From: Vigna angularis
Taxonomy: Eukaryota; Streptophyta; Magnoliopsida; Fabales; Fabaceae
Length of the DNA: 64,000 nt
Direction: 5' to 3'
Assembly: GCF_016808095.1 (NCBI RefSeq)
Contig: NC_068973.1
Location: forward strand, 17,093,501 to 17,157,500
The notes under the pieces were generated by a model, which was not told the DNA's origin, did no database searches, and saw only the letters and a list, made by a program, of their open reading frames with translations. Shown piece after piece: positions 39,725 to 52,349 of the stretch (its first letter is position 1; each line of letters begins with the position of its first letter). Made by a program: the position numbers and the translations under genes.

Positions 39725-42146
39725 TGTCAACACCCAATTTCGTCCGGATAAATATAATTTATCACAAAAAAAATAATAATAATAATAAATAATAAAAAAT
39801 AAACCAAAATGAAAAATACTATTTATTTTACTTTTTGCACCCCCAAATTTTCTTTTAAACACTTAATCCAATGGCCCAAAATAATCTCACTTTTTTTACT
39901 TCCTCACCACCCATCTTTTCTTATCACACCCCATTCTCCACATCACCATCCACCTCACCCTCCACATCATCTACCTTTTTCATTTACTTTTTCCACATCA
40001 TTTCCATATTAAGTTTATATATCAACTTTTCTGATTATTCCACTTACATTTTTTAATTATATCTTCTCCATCAACATTTTTTATTATCCATTTTTCTCCA
40101 CCTTATTTTTCCACCATTTTTTTTATATTATTTCTTTCACTTATTTTCCACATTAACTTTTACTATTCACTATATTTTATTTTACCTACTTTCTCCACCA
40201 ACTTTTTATATTATTTCTTTCACTTAATTTCCATACCTAATTTCTCCACCAACTTTTTATATTATTTCTTCCACTTAATTTCCATACCTAATTTCTCCAC
40301 CATTTTTTTTATATTATTTCTTTTACTTATTTTCCACATTAACTTTTACTATTCACTATATTTTATTTTACCTACTTTCTCCACCAACTTTTTATATTAT
40401 TTCTTTCACTTAATTTCCATACCTAATTTCTCCACCACCTTTTTATATTATTTCTTTCACTTAATTTCCATACCTAATTTCTCCACCAACTTTTTATATT
40501 ATTTCTTTCACTTATTTTCCACATTAACTTTTACTATTCACTATATTTTATTTCACCTAATTTTTCCACAAACTTTTTATATTATTTCTTTCACTTATTT
40601 TCCACATTAACTTTTTCTATTCATCTTTTTTTTATTATATTTTATTTCATCTAAATTTTCCACCAACTTATTATATTATTTTTATTCATCAACTTTCTTC
40701 ATCCTTAACTCTATAAATACCTACATTCTCTTCACTTCACACACACAAAAAAATTACATAATACTCATCTCTTCTCTCTCAAAACCTCTTCATTCCATCC
40801 CAAAACTCTACTTCATTTTTCTCTCACATTTTACTATTTCCTAATCCCTCTATACATAGTAAATCCCATACCACATTTCTACTATAAATTCATCTTCTTC
40901 GCCATCAACCTATCTCTCCTTACAACTTATTACAAGCAAAGTTTTGCTTCATCTTTCAAATCTTCAATGAGGTACACATTTTCTTTTCATTCTATTTATA
41001 TGCATTTTGATCATTTTTTTTAATTTATCCAATTTTCTACCACAATTTTATCTTATGTTTTTTTTCTTTCACAATTTTATGTCATAGACATTTTAACTCG
41101 TCTCTCTTCTTAATAAAAAGAAAACTAAAATATAAAAATTAAAGATAAAAAGAAAAATACAAAATAAAAAAATTAAAAATTACAAAAATATGTTTTAAAG
41201 GTTGAGGCACATGTGTGATCGCACGCATCGTCCTTGTGCTAAAAACCTTTTCTCTTTCTTCAAAATCCCAAAAATATGTTTTAAAGGTTTAGGCACATGT
41301 GTGATCGCACGCATCGTCCTTGTGCCAAAAACCTTTTCTCTTTCTTCAAAAAATGCCAAAAAAAATACGTTTCAAAGGTTTAGGCACATGTGTGATCGCA
41401 CGCATCGTCCTTGTGCTAAAAACCTTTTCTCTTTCTTCAAAAATTACAAAAAAATATGTTTTAAAGGTTTAGGCACATGTGTGATCGCACGCATCGTCCT
41501 TGTGCCAAAAACCTTTTCATTCTCCTAAATAAAAAATACCAAAAAAAATATAAAATCTTCAAAAACTAAAAAACATCTATTTTTCAAACTTCAAACAATA
41601 TCGCCTTGCCAGAACTACGTGATCCTTGATTCTCCATCAAAAGTGGAGATACGTAGGAGCAAGGCTAGTCCTTGTCAGGTTCACTTTCCCAAAAATCCAA
41701 ATTTATCCAAAATCATTTCCAAACAAAATTCTCAAACAATTTCCTAAACAAAATTTCAAGCAATTTTCTAAAAGAACTACGTACCCCTGATTTCTCACAT
41801 GAGAATACGTAGGAGCAAGGTCAATCCTTGTCGGGCTTCCTAAAAAATAAAAAATATATTTTTCTTTGCATCGTCTTGTAATCTTATATTCGGGGAATAA
41901 TAATCATTTTGAAAACCACATCGACTTTGCACGTTTAATTAAAGGTACTGCGTTGTAGGGTGCTAATACCTTCCCTACGCGTAACCGACTCCCGAACCAA
42001 GAATCTCATTTTCGCAGACCATGCTTTATCATTTTATGGTTTTTCCGTAGTTTTCCAGAATAAACTATGGTGGCGACTCCAAAATATCTTTTTCAAAAAC
42101 GCGTTTCTTATTGGATCGTCGTCCCATCGCGATTTCGGTTGCGACA
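39725..42146 (+). repeat. 3' LTR of the nested element (2422 bp)
   Basis: Nearly identical to the 5' LTR apart from a missing array unit of about 185 bp, a 12-bp gap near 41950 and a handful of substitutions. Such similarity implies a young insertion relative to its host copia element. Confidence 0.92.
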
Positions 42147-42186
42147 TTGGGCAAGAGTGATATTCATGCACCAACGTGAGGGGGAG

Positions 42187-42386
42187 TGTTGAAGATAGAA
42201 TTTGAATTTAAATTATTGTTACGCTTAGTTAGGAACCGATTTTAATTTTATAAGGCTTTTTCTGTTTTATAAAGTTGTTTCCTAATTTTATGTATAAGCG
42301 ATTAACAATGCTTATATATTTGTATCTCATTTGAGAAGAAAAGATTAATGAAGAGAGTAACAATTATTCCTAGAATTATTTTAACA
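42187..42386 (+). repeat. 3' LTR of the first copia element
   Basis: Partner of 26720-26916. It is directly preceded by GAGGGGGAG, the polypurine tract. Confidence 0.9.
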
Positions 42387-42824
42387 GATTCTTTAATACA
42401 CTCGTTCCCAACGAAACCCTACACCACCCCATATGTCTTTTCTCTCTCTTATTTGCGTTTTTCATTTTTGTTGCCGCATTTCATCGCGCTCTCCATTCTC
42501 ACACTTCACCCTCTTGTAGTTCACCCTCCCTTTCTCCCTCGTGGCAAAGTCTTCTCCATGTCGACCGTCATTCTCCTTTGGTGCTCTGTCATGGTCGATC
42601 CAATGGTGATGAGGGTCTTTCCTTGTGTGTAGTGATGCTTCTTCATCATGTCTTTTTCGTCTTCAATTGGCTTGGCGTCAAGTTGGTGGTTTTTCCTATC
42701 CTCGAATGCATGCTTTTAGACTGTATGATGGGTTGAATGTATAAAAATGTATGAAAGTAGTATGGTTATGTGCTAGGATGTATGATTTTGTGGTAGAAGA
42801 GTTGATTTTGTGCTTGGGTGCTTG
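42387..42824. other. Unassigned spacer
   Basis: Sequence between the end of the copia element and the Mutator-related region. A short open frame at 42348-42632 has no recognisable similarity. Confidence 0.5.
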
Positions 42825-43020
42825 GATTGGCAGGGACGAGTCTCGAAGGCCTTAACCGCACTTCGAAATACGCTTAAGGCTCTATAAGTGTTCGAACTAC
42901 GGTTGAGAGCTTGCCGCATTCTGAACGTCAATGAGGCCTTAAGCACACTTCGAAGTGCGGTTAAGGCCCTCAACGACGTTCCAAGGCCGATTGATGATGG
43001 CTGCAATTCGAATTACGGTT
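42825..43020. repeat. Subterminal-type repeat cluster of a Mutator-like element (left side)
   Basis: Several units resembling CCTTAACCGCACTTCGAA, in both orientations, occur here (for example CTTAAGCACACTTCGAAGTG and CAATTCGAATTACGG). Similar units reappear at 58840-59000, on the far side of the transposase fragments. I read them as the two ends of one old Mutator-like element, but could not pin exact termini or a 9-bp duplication. Confidence 0.4.
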
Positions 43021-43519
43021 ACATATTTTTTTGTAATGATTTTCTGATTTATTATGTTTAATTATATTTTAGTTTGATTTGTTTTAAATTTTTAATTTGT
43101 ATTTATATACGTAAATTTTGTATATTATTTGGTATTTAATATTTATTTATCATATTAAATTTATTTAAAAATATATGTTTGAAATTTTTTGTTAATATTT
43201 TATATTTATTTTTGTATATTAGAAGAATTTTATGATCTTTGTATTTATTATTTTTATGTTATGTTTTGTGGTTAAATATTATTTATTATGTTTTTAATTT
43301 TGTTCTTTTATACTTTTATATTTATTTGTTAATATTAACAATGACAATTATTGGTTCGTTGTAGTGTTGTCTAGATGCATCACTTTGTTTGTCCACGCCT
43401 TGATGAAGTACGTCTTGCAAGGAATGATCCAAGTACGGTTCACATAATTAAAAAATAGAGATCATGCAGTAGAGGCATACTCAAGACAATGAACATAAGC
43501 ACCAAATATCGACTAGTCA

Positions 43520-44064
43520 TCACAATCCATCACATTTTGCCACACTTCCATCAAGACATACCATCACAGTCATGCATTTTGCTTTGACATTTTTCATAAT
43601 GTGCAATGTACAAAGCATATGATACGTCTCAGGAAATACGTTGCCAATGACATTCATCAAAACAAGGTCTTTGTTAGTGACAATAACGCGTGGATTGTCC
43701 TCTGATGTAATTAGTAATCCTTTGAACCTTTCTAATGCCCAAGTGAAATTATTTTTACGTTCACTTGAAAGCAATGCAGAGGTGGCTGTGAATGTCAAAC
43801 CAGTTGATGTGACTCCAACAATCTCAAGCAACGGAAGACGATATTTGTTCGTCTTATATATGGTATCCATTAAGAAAATAATATTAAATGAATTCAACAA
43901 TTGCACTAAATTAGGATGTGTCTAGAACAAGTCACTTACCACATTAGAATCCTACAAAGATCTACTCCATTGGATGTATTTATATCTATCTAACAACATC
44001 ATCAACTGTTGCATTTCAGCTCTCAACCCTCTCAAAGATCCTTTGTAAGTTTACCTTGCATTAT
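43520..44064 (-). pseudogene. Mutator-like (MULE) transposase, C-terminal half
   Basis: Minus-strand translation matches the MULE/FAR1-type transposase core: AEMQQLMMLLDRYKYIQW, LVQLLNSFNIIFLMDTIYKT, RLPLLEIVGVTSTGLTF, NNFTWALERFKGLL and VIVTNKDLVLMNVIGNVFP. In-frame stops interrupt it (TAG after SRSL, TAG in DLF-THP, TAA near the solo-LTR junction), and similarity ends near 43530. The N-terminal half lies at 55674-56190; the two are separated by nested LTR elements. Non-functional. Confidence 0.85.
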
Positions 44065-44555
44065 TGATAACGGTAATTCTTACCATTATTCGAGATTCAT
44101 TTTACAAACAAAATCAACTCTACCTTAGCTTATTACTTGCTTAAATCCTCTCTTTTATCCTGTTTTAATGTTTAATTATATTTTGGGCTACATTTATATA
44201 AATTCATCACTAATCCCCTTAATTTGTAGCTAATATTGTGCTTAGAAGAACCTCTACCAATGTATAGAGCTAAACCAGCCACAAAATCAAGCTGATCTGC
44301 AAATGGGAGAAAAAAACATCGCACTTGAGCTCCCCTCCAGGGTTTGGGTCTTTGGTGATTTGGAGGCACGATTTCACATAGAGGAGAACTTGGAGGGCTG
44401 CTAGGGTTTGTTGGAACACTCCCTTCTTCCTTTCTCGGTTCTTCTTCTTCAATGGCCATTTTGTAAGCTTAAAGGCTCTCCATGGAAATGGAGAACCAAA
44501 CCCATCTTGTTATGGTTAATTGTAGCCTTTGAATCTTGTGTAATTGTTGAATGAT

Positions 44556-44559
<4 letters not shown>

Positions 44560-44605
<46 letters not shown>
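44560..44605. repeat. (AT)n microsatellite
   Basis: Pure AT run inside the solo LTR. Confidence 0.93.
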
Positions 44606-44610
<5 letters not shown>

Positions 44611-45191
44611 GTAATTGTTCAATTGCTAGTATTCTTGTTTCCAATACGTTCACGACTTGATTTTGGGGTTTCATGGGTTATGGGGATGTAAGATGGAACC
44701 TAGAATTGAAACAAGAGTCCTTGTGGTCATTAATTCTAGAGATGGAAGATGAATCACATGTTGTCTTAAGATCCTATCTCATTAATGTGGATTTACTTGT
44801 TATATTTTCCAAGGAAATGGAGTTTAATAGGAAAAACCTAGGCTCTTTCACCTAAGGGATTAGGGCTAGAGTGTTTTTCTTGATTGACTTTAGTAAATTG
44901 ATGGAGGGGAGATGAAATAGGGTAAGCATAAGAGTGAAATAGGTGAAAACTAACCTTAGCAATGTCATTTCATACCATTTATAGTCTAGTCCATGTCTAA
45001 GTGTCTTAAAACACCAAAGTCCAACCTTGTATATTTGTAATTTTATCTCTTTGCACATGTTTGTCAATCGATATGTTGTTCTTAAGTCTAAATGAGTTAT
45101 TAATAGTGCAATTAACTAGTATTACACGAGTCTCTTGGGAAACGATACTTGGTCCTATCATTTTATATTACTTGAACGATTTGGTACACTT

Positions 45192-46543
45192 TGTTACCAA
45201 TGAGGAGCATTGTTACCTTGAAGATGATGATTTTGATGATGTTACAAAGTAAAGAATAAGAAGACTTCTCTTATATGAGAGTTTAAAAGCATTTCTGCAT
45301 AAGAGAAGACATCAAAACTGAATGGTAGACCTCATGACCGAGCGGTAAAGTTATGACCAAAACCAAGCAGTGGAAGACATGACCGTGACCGAACGGTCAC
45401 TCAGTAGTTGAAAACCAAACGGTCAAAAATAGATTAAAGACGAACACTGGCTGACCACTGGCCGAACACAACTGAAGACCGAACAGTACCTATATGTCAA
45501 CAGCCAAACGATCACTATCAGTCAAAGATCGAACGATATGTACTAGTTAAAGGCTTGGCAGTGAATAGTAGTTCAAGACCGAACAGAGTTCAACAATGGC
45601 CAAACTCAGTTGAATACCGAACGGTCACTAGCAGATACAGACCGAACAGTTGATGACCGAACGACTTCCAACAACATACTGAACATGTGATGACAGTGAT
45701 CAAACAAGGCATGACCGAACGATTTAAGGCTTGACCAAGACCAAGTAGTTCGGACCGAGCGATAGCGAGGAATGACTGAGACCGAGCAGCTATCACTGAA
45801 CGTTGGAAAGATATAAGTAACCAAGCCGAACGACAAAAGGTGATAAGGGCTCAGGGCAAACATAGTTGAAAACCGAACGGTAGAAGGTTGTGACAAATTA
45901 AACCGAGCGGCAGAAGATGAAGAACTCGAGCCGATCGGTTGAAGTGTTAAAAATTCAAACTGTTCCAAGTCTCGTAGATAATGGATTATCACTTGCAGTT
46001 GTAATCTGTCGTTTCAGTTTCAGACCGGTAGCCTATATAAACCTTGCCAAACACTTTAGAAGATAACTAAGCGTAACTGAGAATATAGTGCTATCTGAGG
46101 AAGTTCTCAAGTGCCAAATCATTGCTACTGTCAAGTCTTTTGAACAGGAGAAGCTCGCACTTTGTGTGTCAAAGGACGGAGTGGTTCTCTTCAAGTTGGC
46201 AAAGCTGTTTCCTTCTGGTTCGTTCGTCGAAGGAAGGTGTTTTTGTTACTGTTATTTTTTAATCACTCTATTGTAATCGTAAAACAGTTTTTTAGGGAAA
46301 AGGTTAATCACTCTTCATAGTGATTAATGACTGGATGTAGAATCTTTTGATTCGAAACATGATATTTTATACTCCCTACACTCTTTATATTTTCTGCTCA
46401 TGAACGTTTTGATAAAACGTTTAAGAGAAAATTAAAGGAACCATTTTTTAAAGTGACTAAACAAGCTCTTTGCTTTTAACAATCTGTATCGAACTCTGTT
46501 TTAATATTTCCATTGCGCAAAATAGGTACCGATTGTTTCTACA
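45192..46543 (+). repeat. 5' LTR of the Sirevirus (1352 bp), rich in ACCGAACGGT motifs
   Basis: The first 800 bases hold many short near-palindromic units of the form ACCGAACGGT/ACCGAGCGGT in varied spacing. It is collinear with 54284-55652 but noticeably diverged. It lacks about 20 bases around 45985 that include an AATCGATTAT unit in the other LTR. Confidence 0.9.
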
Positions 46544-46588
46544 ATTGGTATAAGAGCTAGCTTTGACATTCTTTCAAATTTTTTGAAA

Positions 46589-49165
46589 ATGGCCAGTCAT
46601 CAAAATCAAGTATATGCCGAGGGTGCTTCCATCAACAGACCACCACTTTTTACTAGTGATAACTATGCCTTCTGGAAAGTCAAAATGGAAATTTTTATGG
46701 GGTCTGTTGACAGAGGCATCTGGGAAGCTGTACTAAATGGTCCTTATATTCCTAAAAAAACTGTTGATGGTGTAGAAGTAGAAAAACCATACTTTAACTA
46801 GACTCCTGAGGAAAATAGAAGAGCCCAATTTGATATTAAGGCTCGCAATATTATTTGATCTGTTTTTGTACTTGATGAGTTTTATAGAATTTCAGTTTGG
46901 AAGACAACACAAGAGATGTGGGAGGTCCTCAGAGTCACACATGAGGGTACTGATGATGTGAAACGCGCAAGGAAGAACACGCTCATCCAGGAATATTAGA
47001 TGTTCAGAATGGAACCTGGAGAAACTATTTCTGATGTTCAAAAGCGCTTCACTCATATTGTGAACCACTTAACTGAGTTGTGTAAGACATTTGATACTGA
47101 TGAACTAAATGTAAAAATTCTGAAATCATTGGACAGGTCTTGGCAACCAAAGGTGACAACTATCTCAGAGTCACAAAATCTCACCCAAATGTCGATGGCA
47201 ATTCTCTTTAGAAAGCTTCGTGAGCATGAACTTGAATTGAATAGATTGACTGCGGAAGAGGATCAAGGAAGGAAGAAGACTCTTGCTTTCAAATCTAAAA
47301 TTTCTAAGGGAGAAATTTCAAAAAGAAATGAGGACGATGACTATGATGATGAGGAAAACTGTTACCAATAAGGAGTATTGGTAAAACCTGAAGATGTGTT
47401 TTGATGATGCTGCAACTTATAGATTTTGGATGTAGTAGGAAAATATTTAAAAAAAGCAACTTGTAGATTTTGAATGTAGTAGGAAAATGTTAACATTGTA
47501 ATTTTTACTAGTATAATCGATTATGGTTAAGCAATAATCGATTATCACAAGTCATACTTGAATAATCGATTATCACTTCATATAATCGATTATCACTTTT
47601 TTGAAAACTCTGTAATGGACTTGAATAATCGATTATCACTTACAATAATCGATTATTCATGGCAGTTGGGAGCTGACCTTTGGCATTCAGTGTACTTGGC
47701 TATATAATTTGATTTGGAGAAATCAGAAGGTAACGTTTTTTTTTGAACTGAGAAAGCTTAGAACACTGTGTGTCAGAGGAACGTTCTTAGAGAGCTTTTT
47801 GTTCATTGTTCCCTTGCTTGGTCTTGTGAAAGGAGAGGCTCGCGTATCGTGTGTCGATAGTCGGAGCAGACTCTCTTCAAGTTAGCAAGGTACTCTGCCT
47901 GGTCTTGTGAAAGGAGAAGCTTGCGAATCGTTGGTCGATTGCCGGAGCGGTTCTCTTCAAGTTGGTAGAGTGGTTCTTTTCGTTTTATTCCTGTTCATTT
48001 GATTGTAATCTGTTAAACCATTTTTAGTGGAACTGTTAATCACTATTTATAGTGATTAACGACTGGACGTAGATTCTGTTGAATCGAACCAGGATAAAAA
48101 TCCAGTGTGTCAACTTTTCTATTCCTTACACTCTTTATTATTTTACGTATATCAACTGTTTGATTAATTTTCTGAAAGAAAAATTATTTTTACTAAAAGG
48201 ACCAAATTAATTTTAATTGTGATCGAACACCCTTTCCGCTCTCTGAGTTTTAATTCTGCTGCGCTATACTCTTCGAAAAATACCCCCTCAAATACCTACA
48301 AAAACATGAGCCTCATGATAAAGAAATTTGCAAAGTTCATGAGAGCAAAAGGTAAAGAAAAATACCGTGAAGAAAGAAAAGAAAGTCAAGGTTCTCTATC
48401 AAGTATCAAGTGCTATGGATGTGGAGAAAGAGGACATGTGAAGACTGACTGTCCTAAGAATAAGAAGAGTGAAGAAAAGAAGGAAAGAAAGTTTCCAAAG
48501 AAGAAGAAAGCTTACATAGCTTGGGAAGAAAATCTTCTAGCTCTTCAAGCTCAAGTGATTCAGATGAAGAAGCAAATCTTTTCTTAATGGATAACTCAGA
48601 AGACGCTGGAAGTAAAGTAAGTGATTCTAGCTTTGAGTCTAGTGAGTTAGATTTAGAAAAAGCATTCTTTGAATTAATGAATGAATTTCAAAAACTTGAT
48701 GTTGCACATTAAAAACTAAAAAAGGAGCATAATGAACTGAAATTGAAGTATGGAAAAGTGTTAGATGAAGAAGTTGTTTTGAGAAACAAAGTTAGTAATC
48801 TTGAAACTATATTGTCTAAATCTAATGCATCTGTACAACCTGTTGAATGTCTATCTTGTAAGAGTCATATGTTTGATATTGAACTACTTGAGAACTTACT
48901 TGCAAAGGCAATCGAGCCTCATTCACATGTTAAAACAAATTTTACTAAAAGCAATGTGATAAATAGAAACATGCATCAAAACAAGAAGTCTAAAGTGAAA
49001 AGAACTCGTAGAGTTTGGGTTGCAAAGGGAACTTTTGTGAAAAATAAGGTACATGAGGTTTGTTGTTTTTACTGCATGAAACATGGTCATACATCAAACA
49101 AATGCAACGTTAAACATTTTGATGTTACAAATGGGAAATTTGCATGGGTTAAAGTTATAAAATGA
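46589..49165 (+). pseudogene. Sirevirus gag, broken and interrupted by a solo LTR
   Basis: Starts MASHQNQVYAEG at 46589 and shows the copia gag blocks RPPLFTSDNYAFWKVKMEIF and TISDVQKRFTHIVNHL. In-frame stops lie near 46799, 46857 and 46997. At 47359 a solo LTR interrupts; the frame resumes at 48301 with SLMIKKFAKFMRAKG, then zinc knuckle CYGCGERGHVKTDC (near 48410), a frameshift near 48530, a Ser/Asp/Glu-rich stretch and a stop near 48711. A second knuckle-like motif CFYCMKHGHTSNKC lies near 49065. Cannot produce intact Gag. Confidence 0.88.
47360..48300 (+). mobile_element. Solo LTR of a related copia element inserted in gag
   Basis: Starts TGTTACCAATAAGG, ends CCTACA, and is flanked by a perfect 5-bp duplication AAAAC (47355-47359 and 48301-48305). 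Gag reading resumes across the site in the same frame. Its start resembles the host LTR start (TGTTACCAATGAGG), so the donor is a cousin family. It has six copies of ATAATCGATTAT in 47512-47657, where the host LTR has ACCGAACGGT units. 941 bp, no coding capacity. Confidence 0.9.
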
Positions 49166-49254
49166 TGTTTGATTGTATGATCTAACCCCAAGGACCCATA
49201 ATGAGATTGAGGACCTAAATTCTTGCTCAACTTGTTTTGCAGGAACCTACTATG

Positions 49255-52200
49255 TCAAAGAAGTCATTATAGTATCTTGACAGTGGTTGTTCAAGACACA
49301 TAACTGGTGACAAGAAAAGGTTCATCTCATTTGAGAAGAAGAAGCAAGGGTTTGTAACATATGGGGATAACAACCAAGGTAGAATCATTGAAACCAGAGA
49401 CATTGGAGGAGGAAACACATTGACAATAAAAGACGTTTTATACGTTGAAGGTCTCAAACACAATCTCCTAAGCATAAGCCAATTATGCGACAAAGGTCTC
49501 AAGGTAACTTTTGAAAGTAACAAATGCACCGTATACTTTAAGAATTCTTTTGATATTACTTTGCAAGATTTTAGACATAATAACATTTATTTGATTGATA
49601 TTGAAAGTGCATCTAGTCATAGTATAACATGTTTAGTTGTTAAGGAGGAAAATCCTTGGCTATGGCATAAAAGAGTTGTACACATTCATATGCAACATCT
49701 AAATAAATTGATTTCCAAAGATCTTGTAATTGGATTGCCTAAGTTAAAGTTTGAGAAAGACAAATTATGCTCTACATGTCAAAAAGGAAAACAAACAAAA
49801 TCTTCTTTTTCATCCAAAAGCATGATCTCTACATCAAAACCTTTAGAACTTTTGCATATGGGCTTATTTGGTCCATCTAGAATTAAAAGTTTTTGTGGGA
49901 ACTATTATGCAGTTGTGATTGTTGATGATTATACTAGATTTACTTGGACCCTCTTTTTGACCTTGAAAAATGAAGCTTTTAAAGCATTCAAAACTTTTGC
50001 AAAACGTATTCAAAATGAAAAGGATTTGAAAATCAAAACTTTGAGAAGTGATCACGGTGGTGAGTTTTCAAATGAATCTTTTGAAAAATTTTGTGATAAG
50101 TATGGAATTACTCATAATTTTTCTGCTCTTAGAACTCCTCAACAGAATGGGGTTGTTGAAAGGAAAAACAGGTCATTAGAAGAATTGGCTAGGACTCTTT
50201 TAAATGAATCTAATGTACCTAAATATTTTTGGGCTGATGCAGTTAGTACTGCTTGTTATGTACTGAACAGGATGCTTATTAGACCTATTCTTAAGTTAAC
50301 TCCCTATGAATTGTTTAAAGGTAGAAAACCGAATGTGTCACATTTAAGAATCTTCGGATGCAAATGCTTTGTATTAAATAACGGTAAAGATAATCTAGCA
50401 AAATTTGATGCTAAATCTGATGAAGCTATCTTTTTAGGTTATTCATTAACTAGCAAAGCGTACAGAGTATTTAATAGAAGAACCTTAATAATTGAGGAAT
50501 CATTACATGTTGTCTTTGATGAAATTGTGGGCTTTGAGGTAAACCCTCTTAAATCGAATAAACCTATTGCAAGAGATGAGGATTACTTAAGGGAAGCTCT
50601 TGAAGAGATGTACTTAAACGAAAATAATCATAGGCAAACTCAAAATCAAGAAGTGGATTCTAAGAACTATAAACAACCACGTGGCCTCCCTCTGGACAAC
50701 ATCATTCGAGACATTTCAAAAGGGGTAACTACTAGACGTAATTTAAATAATTTTTGTCTAACAGTAGCTTTTGTGTCACAAATAGAACCCAAGAACATAA
50801 AAGAATCTCTTCAAGATGATAAGTGGTGCATTGCTATGCAAGAAGAGCTAAACCAATTTGTAAGGAATGACGTTTGGGAACTTATTCCTAGAAAAGAAGA
50901 CTATCAAGTCATTGGCACAAAATGGTTGTTCAGAAATAAGCTTGATGAAGATGGAAATATTACAAAGAACAAAGCAAGGCTAGTTGCAAAGGGCTATTGT
51001 CAAGAGGAAGGTATAGATTATGATGAGACCTACGCTCCGGTAGCCAAGTTAGAAGCAATTAGACTTTTACTTGCTTATGCATCATTGATGAAATTTAAAT
51101 TGTATCAAATGGATGTAAAAAATGCATTTTTGAATGGTTTTATAAAAGAGGAGGTATATGTTTGTCAACCTCCTGGATTTGAAGATTTTAAATTTCTTAA
51201 TCATGTGTATAAACTGCAAAAGGCATTGTATGGCCTTAAACAAGCACCTAGGTCTTGGTATGAAAGACTTAGTACCTTCTTGATTGAAAAAGATTTTTCT
51301 AGAGGAAAGGTTGATTCAACCTTATTCATTAAGAAAGTGGGAAAGCATATTCTGCTTGTTCAAGTGTATGTTGATGATATTATATTTGGATCTACTAATG
51401 ATTCCTTATGTGAGGGTTTTGCAAATATAATGCAAGGTGAGTTTGAGATGTCTATGATGGGTGAACTAAATTCCTTTTTAGGACTACAAATAAAGCAAAT
51501 GGAAGGGGGAACCTTTGTGTCCTAAACCAAATACTGTAGAGAAGTACTTAAAAAATTTGGAATGGATACTTGTAAAGAAGCCAACACCCCTATGGCAACT
51601 TCTTGTTACTTAGATAAGGATGAATCTGGAGGAGACGTTAATCAAACTTTGTTTAGAGGGATGATCGGATCTCTATTGTATCTTACTGCCAGTAGACCAG
51701 ATACTATGCAAAGTGTGTGTATGTGCTAGGTACCAAGCAAATCCTAAGGAATCTCATTTAACTGTTGTTAAGAGAATCTTAAAATACCTAAAAGGAACTA
51801 TCTCTTTTGGACTTTGGTATCCTTCTAATGCATTGCCTATCTTAGTTGGTTATTCTGATACATATTATGGGGGTTGTAAAATAGATAGGAAGAGTACTAG
51901 TGGTACTTGTCATTTTCTGAGTTGTTCTTTAGTGTCTTGGCACTCAAAGAAACAAGCATGCGTCGCTTAGTCTACCACTGAAGCTGAATATGTAGCTGCA
52001 GGCAACTGTTGTGCCCAAATCTTGTGGATGAAACAACAATTGAAGGATTTTGATATCTTCCTTGATCACATTCCTCTGAAATGTGACAATACTAGTGCTA
52101 TAAACCTAACCAAGAACCCCATAATGCACTTTAGAACTAAGCATATAGAGATAAGACATCACTTCGTAAGAGATCATATCCAAAAAGGTGATTGCTCTAT

Positions 52201-52309
52201 AGAACATATTGATACTTTGAATCAATTAGCAGATATTTTCACAAAAGTCTTGCCTAAAGATAGATTCTATGAACTTAGAAGAGAGTCAGGAGTCATAGAT
52301 ATGTCTTAA
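49255..52309 (+). pseudogene. Sirevirus pol: protease, integrase, reverse transcriptase, RNase H
   Basis: Protease [11 protein letters not shown] from 49279, directly after a TAG. The long frame to 51525 covers the pre-integrase zinc region ([13 protein letters not shown]), integrase core (D of [10 protein letters not shown] of [10 protein letters not shown] of [10 protein letters not shown]) and reverse transcriptase ([43 protein letters not shown]). A TAA at 51523 stops it after GGTFVS; similarity resumes at once. A frameshift near 51710 and a TAG near 51968 break RNase H, whose last part (TKHIEIRHHFVRDHI, LADIFTKVLPKDRF) ends at 52309. Most catalytic residues survive but the polyprotein is not continuous. 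Confidence 0.9.
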
Positions 52310-52349
52310 ACTCAGGATTTCGGACTTTTACACGTTTTTCGTACTCCCA

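Larger units (their letters stand above)
31294..42146 (+). mobile_element. Nested non-autonomous LTR retrotransposon (LARD-like, Ogre/Tat-type LTRs)
   Basis: Two near-identical long LTRs (31294-33910 and 39725-42146) bound 5.8 kb of internal DNA and are flanked by a perfect 5-bp duplication TTGGG (31289-31293 and 42147-42151). The LTRs start TGTCAACACCCAATTTCGTC and end GGTTGCGACA. The internal region starts with a plausible primer-binding site TGGCGACTCCACTGGGGAC and ends with purine-rich AAGAGGGGTAGC before the 3' LTR. No gag, protease, reverse transcriptase, integrase or RNase H similarity is visible in any frame; the interior is mostly tandem arrays and low-complexity runs. It must have been mobilised by another element's enzymes. 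The Ogre/Tat link rests on LTR length, motifs such as GATACGTAGGAGCAAGG and the primer site as I recall them. Confidence 0.88.
26720..42386 (+). mobile_element. Degenerate Ty1/copia retrotransposon, split by a nested LTR element
   Basis: The 5' LTR is 26720-26916 (TGTTAAAGATAG…TTTTAACA) and the 3' LTR 42187-42386 (TGTTGAAGATAG…TTTTAACA), about 200 bp each and clearly diverged. The primer-binding site TGGTATCAAATG follows the 5' LTR (26917 on), matching the initiator-Met tRNA type. The purine tract GAGGGGGAG lies just before the 3' LTR. Flanks GATTA (26715-26719) and GATTC (42387-42391) look like a 5-bp target duplication with one change. The internal part is interrupted at 31293 by a 10.9-kb nested element. 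Without it the copia element is about 4.8 kb, a normal size. Confidence 0.9.

Noticed and set aside
44172..44459. 95-codon minus-strand frame with a Glu/Pro-rich start
   Set aside because: Lies wholly inside the gypsy-like solo LTR; no similarity recognised.
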